NCBI GenBank assembly: GCA_017522015.1
Contig: JAFXAW010000022.1
Location: forward strand, 62,001 to 126,000
Source of the DNA: Oscillospiraceae bacterium
GTDB taxonomy: Bacteria; Bacillota; Clostridia; Oscillospirales; Oscillospiraceae
Length of the DNA stretch: 64,000 nucleotides
Direction of reading: 5' to 3'
The notes beneath the pieces are model-generated. The model ran no database searches. It was not told the origin of the DNA and saw only the letters and a program-made list of their open reading frames with translations. Made by a program: the position numbers and the translations under genes. Shown piece by piece: positions 57,334 through 64,000 of the stretch (the stretch's first letter is position 1; each line of letters starts with the position of its first letter).

Positions 57334-59529
57334 TTAACTTGCGATGCCAAACAATTCGCAGATATCTTCACCTAAATCATAGGCATCTTCCAAAGCACCA
57401 AACCATTTATTGCTCTTCTTAAATGCTTCAGCGATTTCTCCACCAACAACACTTTCCCATTCTCCCTTGTCATCACCTGTAAAGAAACCAGTAATGGGAT
57501 CCAGGAAATCCTTTGCATTGGAGATATTCTTCAGTTCTATCACATGATTGTCCTTCACGTAATTCCTATAGAGGGATTGCCATTTTCGATAATCGTCCTG
57601 ATACTCCTTAACCATGTCTGCTTTCTTAATAGGCTCATATTCCTTGAAACCAAAGTCGAAGTCCATCATCTTCTTGGGATTTTCCAGGAAGTCCTTAGCA
57701 TCCGAGAACAAACCATAAGCAGCGCTTGCGGCGTCAATAGTCTGGCTGACCTTCTTCATGCCTGTAATGAAGCCGCCTTCGCCGTTAACTTTTTCTTCTG
57801 CTTCTAAAACGTCTGTCAAACCAGAAACTCCGCCATAGGCTTCGCTGTATTTTACCGCTTCGTGTTTCACCTTTGAGCTGCCGGTTAAAGCTCCTATACC
57901 GTAGCCAATACCAACAACAGTGAGGCCCGCCAGGTTACCACCCACAGCAAAAACATCATCAATTATATTCCAAGTGTCGGTTAATATACCAATGGGATTA
58001 CCTGTCGCAATGTTTTTTATCATACTGGCAGGCAAACATACAAGATCCACAGCGGCCTTGAAGATGCTGCTGATAGTACCCTTTGTGGCCTCCAATGCAG
58101 CCTGCTTTGCCGCCCAATCAACTTCTTTTTCAAAAGTGGCATTTGTCTTATTGCTGGTAGCTCTTAACTTGTCGTCATAAGCACCGATATCCTTGCGAAT
58201 GGTAGCTGCACTACAAATGGAAAAATTAGGTTTAATCAAGTCGAAAAGGAACTTTAGGCGGTCATTATATGCAGTTTCGTTCTCAACAATTTCTGCAAAC
58301 TTTCCTTTAAACTCCTTGTCAATTGCATAGACATCCTCAAAGATCTGCTCCAATTCCTTCTTGGTAGTGTTGGTCATATCCAAAACTGTTCTTTGATATG
58401 ACTCAACATTGGACATATCATCTTTCAGTGAAATGATGCCCAGCCATTTACCAGCATAGGAAATCACATCACCGATGGCATCCGTTACCGGACTCCATGT
58501 GCTCTTATTAATATCATCAATTTCTCCAGACAGCCGCTGCTTTGTTGCCTCAGTGAAATCTCTTACCACGCCACGTGTCCCTCCTTTTGAAGTTCCAAAA
58601 AACTCTGATATATCTGTTATTGTATTTGACGCATCTGTAGAAAATATCGTCCATGCATTGCATACATCGTCTTTTCTTCCGGTTTCCTCTCTTCTTAATT
58701 CACCATCGGAATTCACACCAATTGCCCAACGATTATGATGGTCGAAATCTACCCCTCCACCATAATCAATTGTAGAATCAAGAATTACCACATTGCCAAT
58801 ACTAATTAAAGAGGAAGAAACGAAATCATGCTCTTGTTGATAATTGTTGATTTTGTGTTTAATCTCAGAAATCTCATCTTGATGCTGATTTATGAAGTCA
58901 CGGTTAAACCCAGGGCCATCGAAAGCTGAAACATTCGAAACCTTATTGGGATACGGGAACGTAACAGCAGCATACATCGCTAGATTTCCACCAAGAGAAT
59001 GCCCTGTCAATGTAACGTTTTGGTAGGTTTCCATTCCGTCCATAAAACGCTTCATTTCTTCTTGTTGTTTAGTTTGATCTTCCCATGCTAAAGCGAGATC
59101 CGCACCGACCCAATCGTTAAGGGTATTATCATTGTCCAAAGGATTCAGATTGATACCATCACTGCCGCGACAGCAAATCGTAACCTCTCCACCGGGATTA
59201 GGTTCTGGCTCAATAGCAAAAGCAGCGAATCCGCTTGCATCTGATGTATTATGATTAATGCTCTTTGATATAACAAAATTATTTTCCTTAAGCTTTGTTT
59301 TTAAGCTTGCAACGGCATCCTCATAACTTTTTCGATCAGCCTCGCTCATGCCACTATTTTTGTAATCATTGCCCATCGCGAGGTTGTCCAAACCCTTAAG
59401 GATTGAATCTACCTTTACAGGGGTTCCAATTGGATATCCGTTAGAATCATATCTACCTTTCGGAATGTCATTGGTATAAGCCAATGATGAAAGGATCAAC
59501 ATTTCCGCCTCTGAAAATTGAATGGCCAT
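57334..59529 (-). CDS. Probable type VII-secreted lipase, DUF2974/Mbeg1-like domain with helical C-terminus
   Basis: 731 residues, no signal peptide. Residues 1 to about 290 form an alpha/beta-hydrolase lipase domain: nucleophile Ser178 in TLTGHSLGGNLAMYAA, then AFDGPGFNRDF (Asp204), typical of DUF2974/Mbeg1-like proteins, and a His-rich DFDHHNRW as candidate catalytic His. Residues about 370-731 are mostly helical with a Gly-rich hydrophobic stretch (LTVVGIGYGIGALTG). The enzyme-first, helical-targeting-domain-last order matches the reverse architecture of TslA of S. aureus. It overlaps the lipoprotein stop by 1 base (TAATG). Likely a membrane-lipid-attacking toxin; untested. Confidence 0.78.
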   Translation of the reverse strand: MAIQFSEAEMLILSSLAYTNDIPKGRYDSNGYPIGTPVKVDSILKGLDNLAMGNDYKNSGMSEADRKSYEDAVASLKTKLKENNFVISKSINHNTSDASGFAAFAIEPEPNPGGEVTICCRGSDGINLNPLDNDNTLNDWVGADLALAWEDQTKQQEEMKRFMDGMETYQNVTLTGHSLGGNLAMYAAVTFPYPNKVSNVSAFDGPGFNRDFINQHQDEISEIKHKINNYQQEHDFVSSSLISIGNVVILDSTIDYGGGVDFDHHNRWAIGVNSDGELRREETGRKDDVCNAWTIFSTDASNTITDISEFFGTSKGGTRGVVRDFTEATKQRLSGEIDDINKSTWSPVTDAIGDVISYAGKWLGIISLKDDMSNVESYQRTVLDMTNTTKKELEQIFEDVYAIDKEFKGKFAEIVENETAYNDRLKFLFDLIKPNFSICSAATIRKDIGAYDDKLRATSNKTNATFEKEVDWAAKQAALEATKGTISSIFKAAVDLVCLPASMIKNIATGNPIGILTDTWNIIDDVFAVGGNLAGLTVVGIGYGIGALTGSSKVKHEAVKYSEAYGGVSGLTDVLEAEEKVNGEGGFITGMKKVSQTIDAASAAYGLFSDAKDFLENPKKMMDFDFGFKEYEPIKKADMVKEYQDDYRKWQSLYRNYVKDNHVIELKNISNAKDFLDPITGFFTGDDKGEWESVVGGEIAEAFKKSNKWFGALEDAYDLGEDICELFGIAS

Positions 59530-60299
59530 TATCTCACACCTTTTTCAATTGAAGATTGGATTGTTTCGTGCTTTGTTGTAATTTCATCTTCGGTTAATTG
59601 AATTGTAGCGTGGCAGTTAACTAAATCACTGCTTAAAAAAGCATCGTAAAGCTTATCAACAGAGGTTTCTGAGAAGATTTTAGCAAAATCTGAAGATACT
59701 TCATCAACGAACCATACAACAATACAAAGATCTTGCAAATTCAAGCCTTTAGCCGATTCACCTATTGAATAGACCATATTCACATAATCATTTACTGACA
59801 TACTTTCGGAATCTTTGACGAAGAAATGTGTTGTCACAAAATATGTGTCGAGTCCTGCAAGATATTCATTTAACTCTAGAATGCTATCAGCAGTAGAATA
59901 GGTGCTACTTTCTACAATAGAATATGCGGCAACCCCATCGTGGTTATTGCATAACTTATCAGATATCATACCTGCGGAGACAATGTGTAAGTAGTTGTCT
60001 TTCACTATCCGAAGATTCTCTTTGTTAACCTCTGCCATAAACCTAATGTTTGCGTAGCTTCCGTCTACACTATGGCACCATGCTTTAACGGTTGAATTGT
60101 CTGATGTACCATATACTCCGCCTAAACTGTCTACTTTGAATGATAAGGAATACTTATCAGAAAGATAGCCTTCAATTGCAGCAGAATAATCGGCATTACT
60201 ATAACCATTTTTTTCTTTACCAGTATCCATACATCCACACACTCCTATCACAGTTAAAACAGTTAATACAACGCAAAATGCAAGTTTTATACGCTTCAT
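59529..60299 (-). CDS. Lipoprotein, candidate immunity protein for the lipase
   Basis: 256 residues. N-terminus MKRIKLAFCVVLTVLTVIGV followed by CGC: a signal peptide with a lipobox-like site and lipidated Cys at about 23. The rest has no recognised domain. The stop codon overlaps the lipase ATG by one base, which gives tight translational coupling. In the S. aureus TslA system the immunity protein is a lipoprotein outside the membrane, so the same role is plausible here. Confidence 0.7.
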   Translation of the reverse strand: MKRIKLAFCVVLTVLTVIGVCGCMDTGKEKNGYSNADYSAAIEGYLSDKYSLSFKVDSLGGVYGTSDNSTVKAWCHSVDGSYANIRFMAEVNKENLRIVKDNYLHIVSAGMISDKLCNNHDGVAAYSIVESSTYSTADSILELNEYLAGLDTYFVTTHFFVKDSESMSVNDYVNMVYSIGESAKGLNLQDLCIVVWFVDEVSSDFAKIFSETSVDKLYDAFLSSDLVNCHATIQLTEDEITTKHETIQSSIEKGVR

Positions 60300-60378
60300 A
60301 AGGCATCCGCCCTTCTTGAAATTTGGGAGTATTTATTCACAACTCAAAACGAGATATTTTCTAAAATCATTTCAAAGA

Positions 60379-60405
60379 TTGGGGAACGAAGAAATCGTTC
60401 CCCAA
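60379..60405 (-). terminator. Hairpin before the lipoprotein gene (possible attenuator)
   Basis: An 11-bp perfect stem TTGGGGAACGA/TCGTTCCCCAA with a 5-base loop; the minus-strand tail is poor in T. It lies in the 224-base gap between the small helical gene and the lipoprotein gene and could set their expression ratio. A second small hairpin (CACCCA/TGGGTG) is near 60461-60475. Confidence 0.5.
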
Positions 60406-60523
60406 TAGTGCTTTAAACAACGGGGATTGCCGAAGTAAGGTTTATATTCTGTATGTACACCCAAGATGGGTGCATAGCTAGCGGAGAAAAACTAATTGTT
60501 ATTTTTATTGGTTCGGTTTGAGG

Positions 60524-60844
60524 TCAACGAGAACCAATGGTTCCGCCGCCGTTGGCACCCGCACCGCCCTCTTTAATAGCGTTTGCGGAATTCATTTCCG
60601 ACTGTGTAAACATTTCGCTTGATTTACCGAGAAACTCTATAGTGTTATGGATGAGTTGCCCAAAATAAAAACAAGTGGTTCGGATGTTTTCGCAAACGGT
60701 AATCAACTCTTCATGTGTCTGACCCTTGTCAACATCCGACACGGGGACTTCCTTTTCATAAAGTTCTTCGCAATTCTTCAGAAGAGCTTTTAAGGTTTCA
60801 ACTGTGGCATCTATTTGCTCATTATCTACTTTAAACTTGCTCAT
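60524..60844 (-). CDS. Small helical type VII accessory protein (A)
   Basis: 106 residues from ATG 60844 (AAGGGGG about 10 bases upstream; GTG 60853 is too close to it). Predicted almost wholly helical (QIDATVETLKALLKNCEELYEKE, then FYFGQLIHNTIEFLGKSSEMF), with a Gly-rich tail GGAGANGGGTIG. Size and shape fit the WXG100-like partner proteins that accompany LXG or TslA-type effectors, although there is no WXG motif. Seven bases after the preceding small gene start region; same operon. Confidence 0.65.
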   Translation of the reverse strand: MSKFKVDNEQIDATVETLKALLKNCEELYEKEVPVSDVDKGQTHEELITVCENIRTTCFYFGQLIHNTIEFLGKSSEMFTQSEMNSANAIKEGGAGANGGGTIGSR

Positions 60845-60859
60845 ATCATGCACGCCCCC

Positions 60860-61150
60860 TTAGTAAATCTGCTTGTCCGCTTTATCAACCTTTGTAATAA
60901 AGTTATCACAAAGACGCTCAACCTGAGCACTCATAAGCCAAGGCGTGGCAGTATTATCACCAAGATCACACTTGATTTTTTCAAGAAAGACCTTTAACGC
61001 TTCTGAAGTATCGCCTTCCATTATGCCGGTTTCTATGAGGTTTTCCATTGCCGTCACATACTTGTTCTTTATATCATTGATGGTTTCGCATTGTTCCATA
61101 AAATAAGTCTTAACTGCGCCGATGTGGGCATCATCAATTACCAAACTCAT
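60860..61150 (-). CDS. Small helical type VII accessory protein (B)
   Basis: 96 residues, helix-turn-helix hairpin shape: MSLVIDDAHIGAVKTYFMEQ, a central MEGDTSEALKVFLEKI turn, and a second helix to the end. The central GDTSEA replaces the WXG turn of WXG100 proteins. AAGGAGG lies 8 bases before the ATG and overlaps the stop of the coiled-coil gene. Probably binds the helical part of the lipase together with protein A. Confidence 0.65.
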   Translation of the reverse strand: MSLVIDDAHIGAVKTYFMEQCETINDIKNKYVTAMENLIETGIMEGDTSEALKVFLEKIKCDLGDNTATPWLMSAQVERLCDNFITKVDKADKQIY

Positions 61151-61162
61151 TGCAAAACCTCC

Positions 61163-61735
61163 TTACTTTTTCTTGCTCTTACTAGAGCTCGATTTGCTTG
61201 AACTGGAAGACTTAGAAGTGGATTTAGAAGCCGCTTTTGTCTCTTCTTGTTTCGGTGCCGGCTGAGGTGCGGGTTCCGGCTTTGGCGCAGTTACTTGAGC
61301 AATGTAATTGCTCCTTTGTGATGAGAGAGAATTAATTTTGCCATTACATTGCTGGATTTGGCCTTGAAGGGTTTCAATTTCCCTTTGCAACTCACGAATC
61401 TTTGCATCAATTTTTGCTACAGCACTTTCAACCCCTTTTCTAGCGCGGGTATGTTCCGGTCCCTTAATTACATCAAGGAAATTGGAAAAGAAATTCATCT
61501 TCAGCAAAGAGAATGGGTTTAAAATGAGAGCAGGAAGGTTATTAACCTTAGTAGTAGAATTGTTTGCTGCAGTTACAACTGCACTATCAACATCCGCTAC
61601 CCGAATTTTTAATCTCCGCAGTTCTTCGATATCATCATCACATGCTCTTATCCGATTATTGCAATTAGTGATGGTCTGTCTATTATTGCTAATTTGGTTA
61701 TCGTACCAGCCCACCGTGCTATCGTAGTAGCCCAT
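61163..61735 (-). CDS. Coiled-coil protein with Ser/Lys-rich tail
   Basis: 190 residues, DUF5082/YwqH-like in position and shape. Two coiled-coil stretches (about 10-45 and 100-145), a hydrophobic patch about residues 65-85 (LPALILNPFSLLKMNFF), then a Pro/Glu/Lys linker and a tail of Ser and Lys repeats. No signal peptide. Strong SD AGGAGGT. It stands between the WXG100 gene and the two small helical genes, so it is probably a secretion partner; function not known. Confidence 0.65.
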   Translation of the reverse strand: MGYYDSTVGWYDNQISNNRQTITNCNNRIRACDDDIEELRRLKIRVADVDSAVVTAANNSTTKVNNLPALILNPFSLLKMNFFSNFLDVIKGPEHTRARKGVESAVAKIDAKIRELQREIETLQGQIQQCNGKINSLSSQRSNYIAQVTAPKPEPAPQPAPKQEETKAASKSTSKSSSSSKSSSSKSKKK

Positions 61736-61863
61736 AATCTACCTCCTGTATAAAGGATAATATATGTAAAATCCGGCATCCGGATTTAATTCTCTATAAC
61801 AGGGAACTCACATACGCAAATATATGAGCCCCCTGTTACGCAGGATAACGCATCGAACTTTTC

Positions 61864-62157
61864 TTAGCCGGAGATCGCGCTAGCGCCCTGAGAGTCTTCG
61901 CTCTGCTTGTTGGCAAGATAAGTATTGATGTAGTCAGAGACTTCCTGAATGGCTGCAGCAGCATTGCGCAGCTTGGGAATGTGGTCGCTATCAATTCTCT
62001 GAACGAATGCTCTAGCTGTTTCGTTACTCCAGCCTTCCTGAAGCTGACCATTCATGCGAATAATAGCATTAATGACGTCATCAATAGCACCAGCCTGGTT
62101 TGCGTAGAGAGTCTTACCCTCGTTCAATACGTCATAATCAACAAAATTGACGGCCAT
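61864..62157 (-). CDS. WXG100 family protein (EsxA-like)
   Basis: 97 residues, helical hairpin. The turn reads EGWSNETARAF with Trp43, so the WXG motif appears as WSN. The N-terminal helix (VDYDVLNEGKTLYANQAGAI) and the C-terminal helix (IQEVSDYINTYLANKQSED) fit the family. Very strong SD (AAAGGAGGTG), suggesting high expression, as for the main secreted Esx substrate. Directly follows the EssC gene. Confidence 0.88.
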   Translation of the reverse strand: MAVNFVDYDVLNEGKTLYANQAGAIDDVINAIIRMNGQLQEGWSNETARAFVQRIDSDHIPKLRNAAAAIQEVSDYINTYLANKQSEDSQGASAISG

Positions 62158-62222
62158 GTGTTACACCTCCTTTTTCTGGGTTTTTTATAATTAATTGCTC
62201 GATTAATCCAAGCAAAAAATTA

Positions 62223-64000
62223 TCAGCGCAGAACAGTCTTAATTTTCTTAAGCTCGTTGCCAGAAAGGAAATATGCCTCATTATCCTTAAGCGGGGTCTT
62301 ATACTTCTTTGTCAAGGACATCGGACAGTCAAACAGTTTTACTGCACTCAGATCCTCGAACATAATGAACTGGTAGTTGTCCTTCATCATCTTCATGACT
62401 TCGGGAGAACCATAAGCAATTGCTTCGTTCTCGATGTTCGTAAACAGGATCAGAGATTTTAGATTCTTGTACTTCTTGACAATTTCCTTATAGCTGTCCA
62501 AAACACCTCTGTTTTCGCTGATATAGCTGGCAGCATCAACTGTATTGATAATGAGAATAATAGGCTTCATCTGCTTTACTGCAGCATTGCCGTGCATCTC
62601 TCTAGCCGCATGCCGCTCAACAAGAGTGTTCTTAATGGAAGAGAGCATTTCAGGGAGATCATCTACATTCTTGGAATAAAGCTCAACACGATCATCGTCT
62701 GCTAAATCGCTAAATGTTCCGGAGTAATCGTCCAGAACAAACATTTCTGCGCCAAGAGACAAGAAAGAGTTCTTTAAGTAGTTGATAAATGCAAACTTCG
62801 CATCAACATAGCTGCCGGAAAGCGCAAGAACATCCTGTCGAGTATAATCCAAGGCAACAGGCATAACATTGGCAAAATTCAGGCCAATGAAGAGCTTGTT
62901 TGCGTCAGAGGTTACACCATACTCATCAGACAACATATTGCTCAAAAGAATCTCGGGAACAACAGGAATTCTCTTTGCTTTGTGTGTATGCTTGTTGTTA
63001 ACATCAACAATAAACTTTGCAATTTCCTGGACACGCTCATACTCTTTTTCTCCCTCAAAGGCAAGATATGTTTGTGCCTCGTAGATTTCCTTATCTCTCT
63101 GAATCAAGCAACGACCAGGGGTATTCTCGGGCAACATTTTACAATGATCAAAAATGGAATGATATTCTGACGGATCATTACAGGTCAATCCAATACGTTG
63201 GTTGATATTCGAGAAGTACTTAAATCCAATACCGGAAGTTTGAGAGTTGGCAATGACCACGGAAATGCCAACTGACAGGCCATCTCTGCAAATAGGCAGA
63301 AGGAAGTCATCCTCTAAGAAATACAGTTCCTTCAAAGCTGTCAGGTTGTCAATAAGAAGCACAATCTGTGCCAGATCAGTGTTTCCCGCTTCTTTATAAG
63401 CAATGAAGTTACTAACACCTGCGGCAAGGAGTTTCTCTTTTCTTGTAGAAATTTCTTCATTGAGCAATTTGAAGAGATTCTTCAACTTTTCATCTTCGTT
63501 GGAAACAACAACGCCACCCACATGGCTGAGCTTTTCAAAGTTCTTAAGTACCATTGAGGCGAAGTCAATGATGTACATTGTGACTTCATTCGGGGAAAAA
63601 CTATTGGCAATTCCCTTGATAACAAGCTGAAGCAAATTAGTCTTTCCGGTCATTGAAGATCCTACAATCATCGTATTTTCAGAGAAAATATTAATACCAA
63701 AGGTGTCCTGAAGTTGGTTGTCAGGATCGTCGTATACACCCACAGGAACAGACAGTTCTCCAACGTTATCGTTACAGTACGGAAGCATGGTTTTCAAAGA
63801 GGGTAAGCAAATGTCAGGAAGTTTTTCTAAATTGATGCCATCACAATAGTCATGAACATACTTAACAATAGCATCAAGTTGTGTAACATTACCTTCTCCA
63901 GCTTTCTGCTTCTTCTGAATGTAGACAGGAACTCTCCGTCCGGACTCGTTAAGCCCATAAATAGTAAATTCCTTCACATTAGAATCATCGGTTTTTTCGG
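62223..64000 (-). CDS. essC: EssC-type type VII secretion ATPase (N-terminal part outside window)
   Basis: The frame is open to the right edge (the last codons read EKTDDSNVKEF), so this is the C-terminal 592 residues of a larger FtsK/SpoIIIE-like motor. The opening NVTQLDAIVKYVHDYC and ICLPSLKTMLPY is typical of EssC/YukBA. The first visible ATPase domain has Walker A GSSMTGKT and Walker B-like IVLLIDNLTAL. The second (last) domain reads LALSGSYVDAKFAF where a P-loop would be, lacking GKT, so it is degenerate. The motor drives export of WXG100 and effector proteins through the membrane. Confidence 0.9.
   Translation of the reverse strand, partial: EKTDDSNVKEFTIYGLNESGRRVPVYIQKKQKAGEGNVTQLDAIVKYVHDYCDGINLEKLPDICLPSLKTMLPYCNDNVGELSVPVGVYDDPDNQLQDTFGINIFSENTMIVGSSMTGKTNLLQLVIKGIANSFSPNEVTMYIIDFASMVLKNFEKLSHVGGVVVSNEDEKLKNLFKLLNEEISTRKEKLLAAGVSNFIAYKEAGNTDLAQIVLLIDNLTALKELYFLEDDFLLPICRDGLSVGISVVIANSQTSGIGFKYFSNINQRIGLTCNDPSEYHSIFDHCKMLPENTPGRCLIQRDKEIYEAQTYLAFEGEKEYERVQEIAKFIVDVNNKHTHKAKRIPVVPEILLSNMLSDEYGVTSDANKLFIGLNFANVMPVALDYTRQDVLALSGSYVDAKFAFINYLKNSFLSLGAEMFVLDDYSGTFSDLADDDRVELYSKNVDDLPEMLSSIKNTLVERHAAREMHGNAAVKQMKPIILIINTVDAASYISENRGVLDSYKEIVKKYKNLKSLILFTNIENEAIAYGSPEVMKMMKDNYQFIMFEDLSAVKLFDCPMSLTKKYKTPLKDNEAYFLSGNELKKIKTVLR

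Noticed and set aside
61163..61735. The 190-residue coiled-coil protein as an LXG toxin
   Set aside because: Too short, no C-terminal enzyme domain, and it ends in a Ser/Lys repeat tail; better seen as an accessory protein.
1..64000. CRISPR arrays, tRNA or rRNA genes, named riboswitches
   Set aside because: I found no regularly spaced repeats, cloverleaf or rRNA-like stretches, and no conserved T-box or riboswitch core before thrC or leuS.

Overview
The window looks like chromosome of an anaerobic Firmicute of class Clostridia, probably an Oscillospiraceae-type gut bacterium (Flavonifractor, Lawsonibacter or Intestinimonas relatives). The reasons are strong AGGAGG-type ribosome binding sites, the tig-clpP-clpX-lon, plsX-rnc-smc-ftsY and rpsB-tsf orders, a NadD-YqeK fusion, a class B sortase, LytR-CpsA-Psr and WXG100 proteins, and several oxygen-sensitive or flavin-based reductive enzymes. 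The genus is an inference. I see no rRNA, tRNA or CRISPR array.

Region 1 (1-32.9 kb, almost all minus strand) is core housekeeping DNA. In transcription order from the right it holds a MATE exporter; SpoU methyltransferase-dprA-topA-trmFO-plsX-rnc; smc-ftsY-rdgB-yhbY-nadD/yqeK-LCP-rsfS-leuS; rpsB-tsf; lepB-rbgA-rnhB-yraN-thrC; a metallophosphoesterase; and tig-clpP-clpX-lon. Lon is cut by the left edge. Many junctions are 4-base ATGA overlaps, and promoters with good -35/-10 boxes precede tig, rpsB, smc and the SpoU gene.

Region 2 (33-52.3 kb) is accessory metabolism. A bicupin and an FAD fumarate-reductase-like flavoprotein are translationally coupled on the plus strand. Convergent to them is a five-gene minus operon: two 2-hydroxyacyl-CoA dehydratase-type subunits, a class III CoA-transferase, an FAD oxidoreductase and a DUF3237-like protein. 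GalE follows, then a SASA-type esterase with an old-yellow-enzyme/enoate-reductase, a DUF1538 membrane protein (frameshifted) with a double P-II protein, a class B sortase, and a second enoate-reductase-like enzyme. The set suggests anaerobic activation, dehydration and reduction of an organic or aromatic acid; the substrate is unknown.

Region 3 (52.7-56.05 kb) is a macro-domain gene destroyed by an IS66-family insertion (2387 bp, perfect 14-bp inverted repeats, perfect 8-bp target duplication) and by further frameshifts and a stop codon. The IS itself carries three in-frame stops.

Region 4 (56.1-64 kb, minus strand, clearly A+T-richer) is part of a type VII secretion (ESX/Yuk-like) locus: the C-terminal part of an EssC-type ATPase, a WXG100 protein, a coiled-coil protein, two small helical proteins, a lipoprotein, a 731-residue protein with an N-terminal DUF2974/Mbeg1-like lipase domain and a long helical C-terminus, and a TPR protein. 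The order resembles the reverse-architecture lipase toxin TslA of Staphylococcus aureus with its helical partners and lipoprotein immunity protein. This is the most interesting candidate system in the window.
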